Positions 42,848 through 51,364 of a stretch of 64,000 nucleotides of DNA are shown piece after piece. Origin of the DNA: Streptomyces sp. PR69 (lineage in GTDB: Bacteria > Actinomycetota > Actinomycetes > Streptomycetales > Streptomycetaceae); NCBI RefSeq assembly GCF_026420845.1, contig NZ_JAOWCB010000025.1:21675-85674 (forward strand), written 5' to 3'. The notes beneath the pieces are model-generated. The model did not search any database. It saw nothing but the letters and a program-made list of their open reading frames with translations, and was not told the DNA's origin. Made by a program: the position numbers and the translations under genes. Positions within the stretch are counted from its first letter, which is position 1; the number at the start of each line of letters is the position of its first letter.

Positions 42848-43726
42848 TCAGCGGCTCAGCGGCCAGGCCACCTCGTGCCGGTCCGGCTCCGCGTTCTCGC
42901 CCGCGTACCGCGCGCAGGCGTCCGTGAGCGACTCCAGCAGCGTCAGCGGATCGGGCAGCGGATGCTCCGGTCCGCGCACCCAGGCCACCTCCCGGCCGTC
43001 GGGCAGCCGGGCGGGCGGCACCAGGACATAGCTGCCGCGGCAGTGCCAGCGCAGCCCCGGATGCTCATCCATCGTCTCGGGGTGGCAGTCCAGCTCGCAG
43101 GGCCACCACTCGTCCTCCTCCTCGGGGGTTCCGCGGGTGGCGGTGAAGAACAGCATCCGGTCGTCGCCGGACTCGGCGACCGGGCCCACCTCGACGTTCC
43201 GCTCCAGCAGCCGCCGGAGCGCGCTGTGGCCCGCCTCCAGGGGCACGTCGAGGACGTCGTGGACCATTCCGGTCGCCGTGATGAAGTTGGCCTCCGGCTG
43301 GGCCTGCGCCCAGCGTGCGATCTGTGCGCGGTCGGTGGTCGACTGCGTCTGCCAGGCGAAGGAGACCGGGTGCCTGGCGGGGGTGGGACAGCCGATGCGC
43401 TCACAGGAGCAGCGGTATCCGGAGGGGTACGCGGCGGGCGCCAGCGGCAGTCCCGCGGCGGCGACGGCCAGCAGCAGCGACTCGCGGTCGGGGGCGTCGG
43501 CCTGTGCCTTCCTGGCGGACCTGGGGCGTCTGCGCAGCCACTGGGCGAGGCGGCTCTCGGGTCTGCTCCCCGCGGCCGAGGCGCGGCCCGCCGGCCACGC
43601 GCCCGTCCCCGTCCCTGCGCCCGTACCCGTCCCTGCTCCTGTACCGGCTTCTGTTCCCGTCCCGGCCTCCGTGCCGGACTCCGCACCGCTCCCCGTGCCG
43701 CGATGGCGGCCGATGCCGTCGCCCAT
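42848..43726 (-). CDS. Bifunctional DNA primase/polymerase-like protein
   Basis: A 292-residue protein. After an N-terminal tail of about 45 residues made by a hexamer DNA repeat (GTEAGTGAGTGTGAGTG) comes a prim-pol-like region: YPSGYRCSCERIGCPTPARHPVSFAWQ carries a zinc-type Cys cluster, followed by ITATGMVHDVLDVPLEAG and GPVAESGDDRMLFFTATRG, then CRGSYVLVPPARLPDG. These are seen in the many Streptomyces 'DNA primase/polymerase' paralogues, usually single genes without helicase, and their role is unclear. The ATG at 43726 follows a GAGGGG site. Catalytic acidic residues are not certain. Confidence 0.8.
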   Translation of the reverse strand: MGDGIGRHRGTGSGAESGTEAGTGTEAGTGAGTGTGAGTGTGAWPAGRASAAGSRPESRLAQWLRRRPRSARKAQADAPDRESLLLAVAAAGLPLAPAAYPSGYRCSCERIGCPTPARHPVSFAWQTQSTTDRAQIARWAQAQPEANFITATGMVHDVLDVPLEAGHSALRRLLERNVEVGPVAESGDDRMLFFTATRGTPEEEDEWWPCELDCHPETMDEHPGLRWHCRGSYVLVPPARLPDGREVAWVRGPEHPLPDPLTLLESLTDACARYAGENAEPDRHEVAWPLSR

Positions 43727-43822
43727 GTATCCCCTCACAGACTTAAGTCCTCGCCCCTGCGGTCCCTGCCATGGTCCCACCATCCTGCGCCCTGGGTGAC
43801 CCGAGTCAGCAACCGGGGTCCG

Positions 43823-44446
43823 CTATGCCCGGCTCGCGCGCCGCGGCGCAAGGCCGTACAGGGCGCAGTCGACGACGGTGTCCGCGTAGTCGTGGGTGAG
43901 CGGGAGGGTGCGCAGCAGCCAGCGGTGCGCGAGCGGGCCGACGAGCAGTTCGAGGGCGATGCGCGGATCGATTCCGGCCCGGACCTGGCCGGCCTCCCGC
44001 GCCGACGTGAGGCGTGTGACATACAGCTGGAGCTGCGGTTCGAGGAGCCGGGTGACGAACTCCGCGGCGAGCCGCGCGTCGATCACGCTCTCGGCGGCGA
44101 GGGCGCGGGCCGGTGCGTCGTAGGCGGGGTCGTTCAGCTCGTCGACGGTGGCGCGGAGCACCAGCTTGAGGTCGGCTTCGAGGTCGCCGGTGTCGGGGAT
44201 CCCGGGCTCGGCGGCGGCGTCCGCCGCCTGCTCCGCGAGGTCGAGGAAGGCGTCGAGGAGTACCGCCGCCTTGGAGGGCCACCAGCGGTAGATGGTCTGT
44301 TTGCCGACGCCCGCGCGGGCGGCGATTGCCTCGATGGTGGTCCTCGGGTAGCCGGTCTCGCCGACGAGGGCCAGGGCGGCGGCGTAGATGGCACGTCGGG
44401 AGGCCTCGCTCCGGCGGCTGGAGTCGGGCGCCTTGCGGTGGGTCAT
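43823..44446 (-). CDS. TetR-family transcriptional regulator
   Basis: A 207-residue regulator, MTHRKAPDSSRRSEASRRAI. The helix-turn-helix is YAAALALVGETGYPRTTIEAIAARAGVGKQTIYRWWPSKAAVLLDAFLD, followed by a TetR_C_33-like ligand domain. The ATG at 44446 is chosen because the HTH starts soon after, and because a perfect palindrome, its likely operator, lies 20 bases upstream. It is divergent from the dimethylargininase gene and probably controls both itself and that gene. Confidence 0.9.
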   Translation of the reverse strand: MTHRKAPDSSRRSEASRRAIYAAALALVGETGYPRTTIEAIAARAGVGKQTIYRWWPSKAAVLLDAFLDLAEQAADAAAEPGIPDTGDLEADLKLVLRATVDELNDPAYDAPARALAAESVIDARLAAEFVTRLLEPQLQLYVTRLTSAREAGQVRAGIDPRIALELLVGPLAHRWLLRTLPLTHDYADTVVDCALYGLAPRRASRA

Positions 44447-44466
44447 GTCGGTCAATGTACTGGCAT

Positions 44467-44483
44467 CGAACCGAGACGGTTCG
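44467..44483. promoter_or_regulatory. TetR-type operator palindrome
   Basis: CGAACCG-AGA-CGGTTCG is a perfect 7+3+7 palindrome. It lies 20 bases upstream of the TetR start in the region shared with the divergent dimethylargininase gene. The form resembles known TetR-family operators. Confidence 0.72.
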
Positions 44484-44675
44484 TCTTGCCGATGAGCGCC
44501 ATGCGGTCGAGCGCCATGTGGTGAATGTCTCACAGCCGAATCGCACGCGACACGTCAAGCACAAGGGGGTGAATCACTCGAACGGGGCACAGCAGGATGG
44601 CGTCTCAGGCCGCACCATGGCTGCACGCACACACCCTGTGCACCTGTGCCCCATGCCGAACGTGAGGAGCTCTCT

Positions 44676-45536
44676 TTGCGCCCAACGCCCCGTGAGGACG
44701 CCGCCGACCGCGTCGCCTCGCCGCGCCGCTATCTGATGTGCCCGCCCGAGCACTTCAAGGTCACGTACTCCATCAACCCGTGGATGGACCCGGCCAAGCC
44801 CGTGGATCTCCCGCTTGCCCTCGCGCAGTGGGAAGACCTGTACGAGCGCTACCGCTCCCTGGGCCATACCGTCGAGCTGCTCGACCCGCGGCCCGATCTC
44901 CCCGACATGGTCTACGCGGCGAACGGCGCGACCGTGGTCGACGGCCGGGTGCTCGGCGCGCGCTTCGCCCATGTGGAGCGCGCTCCCGAGGCGGCGGTCC
45001 ATCTGGACTGGTTCCGGGCGCACGGCTTCACCGGAATCCATGAGCCGGCCCATGTCAACGAGGGCGAGGGCGACTTCGCGGTCACCGCCTCATATCTGCT
45101 GGCCGGGCGCGGCTTTAGGTCCAGTCCGCTCTCCCACGACGAGGCGCAGGAGTTCTTCGGCCGCCCGGTGATCGGCCTGGAGCTGGTCGACCCGCGGTAT
45201 TACCACCTCGACACCGCGCTGAGCGTGCTGGACGACCAGGCCGACGAGATCATGTACTACCCGGGGGCGTTCTCGCCCGGCAGCCGGGCGGTGCTCGCGC
45301 GGCTCTTCCCCGACGCACTCATCGCCGAGGAGGCGGACGCGGCGGCGCTCGGGCTGAACGCGGTCAGCGACGGCCGTCATGTGCTGCTGCCGCAGGCGGC
45401 GACGGGGTTGTTCGAGCCGCTGCGGGGGCGGGGCTTTGAGCCGATCGGGATGGATCTCGGGGAGCTGCTGAAGGGGGGCGGCAGCGTGAAGTGCTGCACG
45501 CAGGAGCTGCGGGCGGCGGGCTGCCCGTCGCCGTAG
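44676..45536 (+). CDS. ddaH: Dimethylargininase / arginine-deiminase-fold amidinohydrolase
   Basis: A 286-residue enzyme of the guanidino-modifying superfamily that splits N-omega-methylated arginines to citrulline and methylamines. RYLMCPPEHFKVTYSINPWMDP at the N-terminus, PDLPDMVYAANGATV, the catalytic His in VDPRYYHLDTAL, and the C-terminal Cys in GGSVKCCTQEL follow the DDAH pattern. TTG 44676 is preferred: GAGGAG lies six bases upstream and the domain begins just after. The physiological substrate in Streptomyces is not proven; related amidinohydrolases are possible. It is divergent from a TetR gene with a shared operator. Confidence 0.87.
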   Translation: MRPTPREDAADRVASPRRYLMCPPEHFKVTYSINPWMDPAKPVDLPLALAQWEDLYERYRSLGHTVELLDPRPDLPDMVYAANGATVVDGRVLGARFAHVERAPEAAVHLDWFRAHGFTGIHEPAHVNEGEGDFAVTASYLLAGRGFRSSPLSHDEAQEFFGRPVIGLELVDPRYYHLDTALSVLDDQADEIMYYPGAFSPGSRAVLARLFPDALIAEEADAAALGLNAVSDGRHVLLPQAATGLFEPLRGRGFEPIGMDLGELLKGGGSVKCCTQELRAAGCPSP

Positions 45537-45559
45537 GCGTTGGTTTCTCCCCTCCCCAC

Positions 45560-45690
45560 CCCTTCCCGTAACTGGGGGCAGGCCCCCAGACCCCCGTACG
45601 GCCTTCGGCCGTGTCCTCAAGCGCACACTCAGCCCCGCCGGCGTTTGAGGCGCGGGGGTCCGGGGGCGGAGCCCCCGGTTATGGGAAGGG
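45560..45690. repeat. Palindromic Streptomyces intergenic element
   Basis: Outer arms CCCTTCCCGTAACTGGGGGC and GCCCCCGGTTATGGGAAGGG pair at 18 of 20 positions. Inside are hairpins CTGGGGGC-AG-GCCCCCAG (45572-45589) and CCGGGGGC-GGA-GCCCCCGG (45660-45678), and the motif CGTTTGAGGCGCGGGGGTCC. It lies between convergent stops of the dimethylargininase and Rsm22-like genes and probably ends both transcripts. Related pieces occur at 14.3 and 31.48 kb. Confidence 0.8.
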
Positions 45691-45723
45691 GAGCGGTAGG
45701 GGAAAGGCCCCGCCCGACACCGC

Positions 45724-46749
45724 CTACCGGCCCGCCGCCCCAGGCGACCACGCATCCCCCCACCCCACATCCCGCGCCGCCCTATACCTCGCCCCCTCCC
45801 GCTTCGCCACCGTCTCCCGCCGCAGCCCCTCCTCCGCGCACAGGTCCAGCAGCACCTGCCCCTTGCGGATCTGCGGCCGCCGGGTCACCCGCGCGGGCGC
45901 CGGGTCCGCCGGGAACCGCACGGCGGCGACGTAGCTGAACTTCTCGTCCTCGTACGCCAGCGACCCGCCCTTGACCTGCCGGTGCAGGGAGGACCTGCTG
46001 ACCCGGGCGGAGAAGTGGCACCAGTCCGTGCCCGGCTCGATGGGGCAGCGCGCGCTGTGCGGGCAGGGCGCGGCGATGCGCAGCCCGGCCGCGGTCAGCC
46101 GGTCGCGGGCCTCGATGATCCGTTCGTAACCGTCCGGGGTGCCGGGCTCGACCACGACGACGGCCTGCGCCGCACGCGACGCCTCGTCCACCACGGCCGC
46201 GCGGTCCTCGTCCGTCAGCTCGTTGAGGACGTACGAGACGGTGACGAGGTCGGTGTCGTCGATGCGGAGCGCGGGTCCGATCCGGGTGCGCCGCCACTCG
46301 ACGCCGTCCAGTCCGGGCACGCCCGAGGCCTGCGCCAGCTCCCGGCCCAGCGCGAGCGCGGGCTCGGCCCAGTCGAGCACTGTCGTGCGCGGCGGCGGCC
46401 CGCCCTGCCGCTCCGCCGCCGCCCATGCCTCGGCGACGGCCCAGCTCGCCGCGCCCGTGCCGCCGCCGATGTCGGCATGGGTACGGGGGGCGAATCCGGG
46501 AGCCGCGGCGCGCAGCCCGGCCAGGGCGGACCGTACCGCCTCGAAGGTCGCGGGCATCCGGTAGGCGGCGTATGCGGCGACGTCGGCGCGGTCGCGGAGG
46601 ACCGGCGCGTCGGTCGGGGTCCGCCCCCGGTAGCTGGCGATCAGCCGGTCCACGGCCTGCGCGGCCTGCCGGGGCGGCAGACCGTCAAGCAGCTCGCCCA
46701 GGGCGCTGCGCAGGGCGTCGGAGACGGGGATACGGAGGGAGGCGTTCAC
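45724..46749 (-). CDS. Rsm22-like SAM-dependent methyltransferase (small ribosomal subunit)
   Basis: A 341-residue protein homologous to mitochondrial Rsm22/METTL17, a methyltransferase-fold factor of the small ribosomal subunit. The SAM-binding motif is ADIGGGTGAASWAVAEAW (around 93), followed by TVLDWAEPALALG and VTVSYVLNEL. A Cys cluster, CPHSARCPIEPGTDWCHF, is the family's Fe-S binding region. RKGQVLLDLCAEEG follows near the C-terminus. GTG 46749 lies six bases after a TAGAAT -10 box, so the mRNA is probably leaderless. The bacterial role (rRNA modification or assembly) is not established here. Confidence 0.85.
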   Translation of the reverse strand: MNASLRIPVSDALRSALGELLDGLPPRQAAQAVDRLIASYRGRTPTDAPVLRDRADVAAYAAYRMPATFEAVRSALAGLRAAAPGFAPRTHADIGGGTGAASWAVAEAWAAAERQGGPPPRTTVLDWAEPALALGRELAQASGVPGLDGVEWRRTRIGPALRIDDTDLVTVSYVLNELTDEDRAAVVDEASRAAQAVVVVEPGTPDGYERIIEARDRLTAAGLRIAAPCPHSARCPIEPGTDWCHFSARVSRSSLHRQVKGGSLAYEDEKFSYVAAVRFPADPAPARVTRRPQIRKGQVLLDLCAEEGLRRETVAKREGARYRAARDVGWGDAWSPGAAGR

Positions 46750-46755
46750 CAAGAA

Positions 46756-46761
46756 ATTCTA
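46756..46761 (-). promoter_or_regulatory. Leaderless-type -10 box of the Rsm22-like gene
   Basis: TAGAAT on the minus strand ends six bases before the GTG start at 46749, with no ribosome site between. Transcription should begin at the start codon. Confidence 0.5.
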
Positions 46762-46819
46762 GGCATGCGAACTGCCGGCCCTTCCCGGCGAACGCTGCCG
46801 GTCGCGGCCCTCGGGCTTG

Positions 46820-46910
46820 CAGGCGCGCCCCGGCCTCAGCACGACGCAGGCGCGCCGGGCCTCAGCACTACGCGGGCGCGCCGGGTCCCCGGCCGCTACG
46901 CGGGCGCGCC
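46820..46910. repeat. ~27-bp GGCGCGCC tandem repeat
   Basis: Three and a half degenerate units, CAGGCGCGCC ... CTCAGCACTACG, run from the spacer into the last codons of the Bcr/CflA gene (ending at 46896). The AscI-like GGCGCGCC core recurs in each unit. Confidence 0.65.
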
Positions 46911-48194
46911 GCCCGACGGCTCCGGGCGCGGCCGCCACGGCCGGCACAGCAGCAGAAAGCAGCCGACCGCAGCCACGGCGCAGCCGAGCTGCACCACGGC
47001 CATCGGGACCGCGGTCTGCTCCCCCGCGATGCCCACGAGGGGCGAGGCGAGCGCTCCGATGAGGAACGAGGTGGTGCCGAGCAGCGCCGAGGCGGAGCCC
47101 GCGGCGTGCGGGGTGCGCATCAGGGCGGAGGCGTTGGTGTTCGGCATCGCCAGCCCCATCGCGGACATCAGCACAAAGAGCCCGGCCGCCACGGGCGCCA
47201 GCCCGACGTCCCCGAAGACGCCGGCTGTCATCAGCAGCAGGGCCGTCGCGGCCAGGGTGATCACCGCGAGGCCGAAGCCGAGCGCCTTGTCGAGCGGGAC
47301 CCGCCCGACGAGCACCTTGCCGTTGATCTGGCCGACGGCGATCAGTCCGACGGAGTTGAGGCCGAAGAGGAGGCTGAAGGTCTGCGGGGACGCGCCGTAG
47401 ATCTCCTGCACGACGAACGGCGAGGCGGAGATATAGGCGAAGAGCGCGGCGAAGGCGAGCCCGCCGGTGAGCATATAGCCGGTGAAGACCCGGTCGGCGA
47501 GCAGCCCGCGCATGGTGCGCAGGGCCTGGCCCACGCCGCCCGTGTGCCGCCGCTCAGGCGGCAGCGTCTCCTTGAGCCAGGCGATGACGACAAGGGTGAG
47601 CAGCAGTCCGACACCGGTCAGGACGAGGAAGATGCCGCGCCAGTTCGTCACCCGCAGCACCTGTCCGCCGATCAGCGGGGCGATGATCGGCGCGGCGCCG
47701 GAGATCAGCATCAGGGTGGAGAAGAACCGGGCCATCTCGACGCCGTCGTAGAGGTCGCGCACCATGGCCCGGGCGATGACGATGCCGGCCGCGCCGGCGA
47801 GCCCCTGCACCAGCCGGAAGGCGATGAGGAGTTCGGCGGTCGGGGCGAGGGCGCAGACGGCGGTGGCCGCGACGTATACGGCCATGCCGATGAGCAACGG
47901 CCGCCGCCGCCCCCATCTGTCGCTCATCGGGCCGACGACGAGCTGGCCGAGCGCCATGCCCGCGAGGCAGGCGGTGAGGGTGAGCTGCACGGTTGCCGCG
48001 GGTGCGCCGAGGGAGTCGGTGACGGCGGGCAGGGCGGGGAGGTACATGTCCATCGACAGCGGCGGCAGTGCGGTCAGCCCGCCGAGGACGAGGGTGACCA
48101 GCAGGGCCGCCCGGCGCGGAGCCGCTGCCCTGGTCGGTGACGACGAGGGCAGCGGCTCCGCGGTGCGTATCCGACCCGGTTCACGGCCTGGCAT
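46896..48194 (-). CDS. MFS exporter, Bcr/CflA family
   Basis: A 432-residue, 12-TM drug:H+ antiporter. LSMDMYLPALPAVTDSLGAPAATVQLTLTACLAGMALGQLVVGPMSDRWGRRRPLLIG covers TM1-3 with the Bcr/CflA signature SMDMYLPALP and motif A SDRWGRRRPLL. RLVQGLAGAAGIVIARAMVRDLYDG is the family's TM4-5 region. It exports bicyclomycin, chloramphenicol or similar compounds in relatives. The C-terminal tail is basic and Pro-rich and is encoded partly by a tandem DNA repeat. No regulator lies next to it. Confidence 0.93.
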   Translation of the reverse strand: MPGREPGRIRTAEPLPSSSPTRAAAPRRAALLVTLVLGGLTALPPLSMDMYLPALPAVTDSLGAPAATVQLTLTACLAGMALGQLVVGPMSDRWGRRRPLLIGMAVYVAATAVCALAPTAELLIAFRLVQGLAGAAGIVIARAMVRDLYDGVEMARFFSTLMLISGAAPIIAPLIGGQVLRVTNWRGIFLVLTGVGLLLTLVVIAWLKETLPPERRHTGGVGQALRTMRGLLADRVFTGYMLTGGLAFAALFAYISASPFVVQEIYGASPQTFSLLFGLNSVGLIAVGQINGKVLVGRVPLDKALGFGLAVITLAATALLLMTAGVFGDVGLAPVAAGLFVLMSAMGLAMPNTNASALMRTPHAAGSASALLGTTSFLIGALASPLVGIAGEQTAVPMAVVQLGCAVAAVGCFLLLCRPWRPRPEPSGGAPA

Positions 48195-48296
48195 TGACGG
48201 CTCCCACAGCTCATAGGCTCATTGCTTTAACTCTCACCTATGTTCTCAGGGAGCTGAGCCGGTCCGGCACACCTTTCACACGCCTCTTCGAGGGTT

Positions 48297-50003
48297 TCAG
48301 ATGGGTTCGAGGCCGGGATTCCCCGCTTCCATCGCGAATGAGGCGACTGTTCCGACCTGCCCGCCCGGGGTCGTGACATGTGTCACGGCCCGGAAGTCCA
48401 CACGCGCCAGCTCCTCCCCCAGCGTGACCTTCACATAGCCGCGCCTGCCGTTGTAGAGCCTCATATGCGGGTTGGCGCGGGTGTACGTCTCCCAGTTGCC
48501 GGGTTTGTCCGCGCCGTCCCGGCCGCTGGAGATGGAGGTCGCCGTGACCTCGACGCCGACCGTGCGTGCGCCGGGGGTCTCGTAGTCGCGCTTGATGTCG
48601 TACGCGTACGCCGCGTGCACATCGCCGGTGAGCACCAGCAGATTCTCGACGCCCGCGGCCTCGGCGCCGTCCAGGACGCGGTCGCGGGAGGCCGGGTAGC
48701 CGTCCCAGGCGTCCATGCTGACCCTGGCCACGGGGTTGAGGTCCAGTTTCCGCTGGGCGAAGGTGACCTGCTGGGGCAGCACGTTCCACCGCGCCCGGGA
48801 GCCGTGCCAGCCGTCGATCAGCCAGCGCTCCTGGGTCGCGCCGGTCATGGTGCGCGAGGGGTCCTGCGACTCGGGCCCGGGTATCTGCGCTCCGTCGCCG
48901 TACGCCTGGTCGGAGCGGTACTGGCGGGTGTCGAGGACGTCGAACTGCGCGAGCCGGCCGTAGTGCAGCCGGCGGTAGAGCCGCATGTCCGGGCCGTCGG
49001 GCCGCTGCGGCGCGCGCAGCGGCATGTTCTCCCAGTAGGCCCGGTAGGCGGCGGCCCTGCGCAGCAGGAACTCCTCCGGAGGCACGTCGTTCTCGGGGAT
49101 GTCGTCCGCGTAGTTGTTCTCGGTCTCGTGGTCGTCCCAGGTGACGACGAAGGGGTGCGCGGCGTGCGCGGCCATCAGATCCGGGTCGGATTTGTACAGG
49201 CCGTAGCGCAGCCGGTAGTCCTCAAGGGTGGCGGTTTCCTTGTTGTAGTGCGCGGGCAGCACGCGGTCTGTGTACTTGCGGTCGCCTCCGGCGGAGTTCA
49301 CCGGATACTCGTAGAGGTAGTCGCCGAGGTGGAAGACGACGTCGAGGTCTTCGGCCGCGAGATGCCGGTGGGCGGTGTAGTAGCCGTGGTAGTACGCCTG
49401 GCAGGAGGCGGCGGCGAGGCGCAGCTCGCGGATGCGGGCGTCGCGCGCGGGCGCGGTGCGGGTGCGGCCGGCCGGGCTGATCCAGGCCCCGGTGCGGAAG
49501 CGGTAGTAGTAGACGCGGTCCGGGTCGAGCCCGTCCGGCTCGATGTGGACGCTGTGGTCGAACTCCGGGTGGGCGAGGACGTCTCCGCGGCGGGCGACGC
49601 GGCTGAAGGCCTCGTCGTGCGCCACCTCCCAGCTCACCTGGAAGGGTGCGCGGGGCAGGCCGCTGCCCGGCTCGTACGGGCGGGGCGCGAGCCTGGTCCA
49701 CAGCACGACGGAGCCGGGCTGGGGATCGCCGGAGGCCACGCCGAGCGTGAAGGGGTACTCGGCGAGTTTGCGGGCGTCGGCCTCGCGGGGCGCGGCGGCT
49801 TCGGCGCTGCCGGGCAGATCGACGGCGAAGGCGAGCGCGGCGGCGGCCGAGGTGACGGTGAGGAAGCGCCGCCGGCCGAGGTGCCGTGCGAAGTGACGGG
49901 CGGCGGCCCTCAGCTGGGGCGAGTGGTCGGCGGCTGACGTGTGGTGAGCGGCTGACATGTGGTGGGCGGCAGGAGCGTGGCGTCGGTGCGTCTCGGGTGT
50001 CAT
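48297..50003 (-). CDS. PhoD-family alkaline phosphatase (Tat-exported)
   Basis: A 568-residue secreted phosphodiesterase/phosphomonoesterase that frees phosphate from organic phosphates. The N-terminus has a long His/Ala tail, then a Tat signal RHLGRRRFLTVTSAAAALAF (RRxFL). PhoD N- and catalytic domains follow: VASGDPQPGSVVLWTRL, SCQAYYHGYYTAHRHLA with the Cys metal ligand, FHLGDYLYEY, TWDDHETENNYADD and LTGDVHAAYAYD. These are the Fe(III)/Ca(II) ligands of PhoD. A GGGGAGGGG ribosome site precedes the ATG at 50003. Control by PhoP is expected, but I see no clear PHO box. It could match the S. coelicolor gene called phoA. Confidence 0.92.
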   Translation of the reverse strand: MTPETHRRHAPAAHHMSAAHHTSAADHSPQLRAAARHFARHLGRRRFLTVTSAAAALAFAVDLPGSAEAAAPREADARKLAEYPFTLGVASGDPQPGSVVLWTRLAPRPYEPGSGLPRAPFQVSWEVAHDEAFSRVARRGDVLAHPEFDHSVHIEPDGLDPDRVYYYRFRTGAWISPAGRTRTAPARDARIRELRLAAASCQAYYHGYYTAHRHLAAEDLDVVFHLGDYLYEYPVNSAGGDRKYTDRVLPAHYNKETATLEDYRLRYGLYKSDPDLMAAHAAHPFVVTWDDHETENNYADDIPENDVPPEEFLLRRAAAYRAYWENMPLRAPQRPDGPDMRLYRRLHYGRLAQFDVLDTRQYRSDQAYGDGAQIPGPESQDPSRTMTGATQERWLIDGWHGSRARWNVLPQQVTFAQRKLDLNPVARVSMDAWDGYPASRDRVLDGAEAAGVENLLVLTGDVHAAYAYDIKRDYETPGARTVGVEVTATSISSGRDGADKPGNWETYTRANPHMRLYNGRRGYVKVTLGEELARVDFRAVTHVTTPGGQVGTVASFAMEAGNPGLEPI

Positions 50004-50135
50004 GGCCCCTCCCCTGACGGCTGTTGTCAGTCGTATTGGAGCGAGGCCCGAGGGCGTGACGTTGCCGGGTGCATGTCATCCATATGTCGGTCGGATGAGC
50101 TCCTGGTACCCGGCGTACGCGTACGCTGCGCCCCC

Positions 50136-50903
50136 ATGAACGCTGTGGAGAGTGTGCGGAGAGTCGCGGTGGTGACGGGCGCCGGTTCGGGCATCGGCCG
50201 GAGCGTAGCGCTTGAGCTGGCGCGCAGCGGCTGGTCGGTGGCCGCGGCGGGCCGGCGTGTCGAGGCGCTTGAGGAGACGGCGGCGCTGGCGGACGCCACG
50301 GCGGAGCTGCTGTGCGTCCGCACGGATGTGACAGACCCTGAGGACGTCGCCGCCCTCTTCGCCGCGGTGCGCGACCGCTTCGGCCGCCTGGACCTGCTCT
50401 TCAACAACGCGGGCACGTTCGGGCCCGCCGGGGTGCGCTTCGAGGAACTGACGTACGACGCCTGGCGCTCGGTGGTGGACGTCAATCTCACCGGCGCGTT
50501 CCTGTGCGCCCAGGCGGCGTTCCGTCAGATGAAGGAGCAGACCCCCCAAGGCGGGCGGATCATCAACAACGGCTCGATCTCCGCCCATGTGCCGCGCCCG
50601 CACTCCGCCCCGTACACGGCGACGAAGCACGCTCTGACGGGCCTGACGAAGTCACTGTCCCTGGACGGGCGCGCCTACTCGATCGCCTGCGGCCAGATCG
50701 ACATCGGCAACGCGGCCACGGAGATGACCGCGGCGATGCAGCAGGGCATCCTCCAGGCCAACGGCGAGCTGGCGGCGGAGCCGGTGATGGACGCGGCGGA
50801 CGTGGCACGGACGGTGCGCCATATGGCGGAGCTGCCGCTGGAGGCGAATGTGCAGTTCGCGACGGTGATGGCGACGAAGATGCCGTATATCGGCCGCGGC
50901 TGA
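50136..50903 (+). CDS. Short-chain dehydrogenase/reductase
   Basis: A 255-residue NAD(P)-dependent oxidoreductase with the classical SDR motifs: TGAGSGIGRS, AGRR, DVTDPEDV, FNNAGTFGP, the catalytic Ser in INNGSISAH, and YTATKHALTGLTKSL. ACGQIDIGNAATEMTAAMQQG is typical of an actinobacterial subgroup with unknown substrate. A TACGCT box lies eight bases before the ATG with no ribosome site, so the transcript may be nearly leaderless. It is divergent from phoD. Confidence 0.92.
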   Translation: MNAVESVRRVAVVTGAGSGIGRSVALELARSGWSVAAAGRRVEALEETAALADATAELLCVRTDVTDPEDVAALFAAVRDRFGRLDLLFNNAGTFGPAGVRFEELTYDAWRSVVDVNLTGAFLCAQAAFRQMKEQTPQGGRIINNGSISAHVPRPHSAPYTATKHALTGLTKSLSLDGRAYSIACGQIDIGNAATEMTAAMQQGILQANGELAAEPVMDAADVARTVRHMAELPLEANVQFATVMATKMPYIGRG

Positions 50904-51040
50904 GCGGCGGGGCGCGGCTGGGGCCGCGGCCGACCGGAGCCGGGGTTCGGCCCTCAGCCGCCGCCCCCCCTTCCGGCGGTACGACCGGTGCCGGGCGCCG
51001 ACCGGAACCGGGCCAGCCGGAACCGGGCGCCGACCGGGCC

Positions 51041-51364
51041 CTACGCCTGCCCGGTGTCGAAGCGGCTGACCTTCCCGTCCTCCACGGTGAACCGCCACTT
51101 GGTGCGCATCTCGCCCCAGGTGTCATTGCGGTAGCGCGCGATCAGCTCCCGCCCCCCGGCGGACTCCTTCTCGACGTCCATATGCCCGCGCGATTCGAAG
51201 ATCTCCCGGTCGGCCCACTCTTCGAGGTTCCGCTCACTGCCGTCGTCGGACATGGCCGCATCAGGCGTGAGGACCGCCATGAACCGCTCGCGGTCATGCG
51301 CGTTGACGGCACTGACGAACTCTCGTACGGCGGGGTCGCTGAGCTTGTCGACGGAAATAGCCAC
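51041..51364 (-). CDS. NTF2-like (SnoaL-type) small protein
   Basis: A 107-residue protein from GTG 51364 (AISVDKLSDPAVREFVSAVNAHDRERF), which has GAGGAG six bases upstream. The cone-shaped NTF2 fold is indicated by SAVNAHDRERFMAVLTPDAAMSDDG at the N-terminus and GEMRTKWRFTVEDGKVSRFDTGQA at the end. Such proteins bind or convert small hydrophobic ligands, but many have no known ligand. It converges on the SDR gene. Confidence 0.83.
   Translation of the reverse strand: MAISVDKLSDPAVREFVSAVNAHDRERFMAVLTPDAAMSDDGSERNLEEWADREIFESRGHMDVEKESAGGRELIARYRNDTWGEMRTKWRFTVEDGKVSRFDTGQA

Noticed and set aside
50004..50135. PHO box upstream of the PhoD-family gene
   Set aside because: I found no convincing pair of GTTCACC-like direct repeats in the short divergent region.
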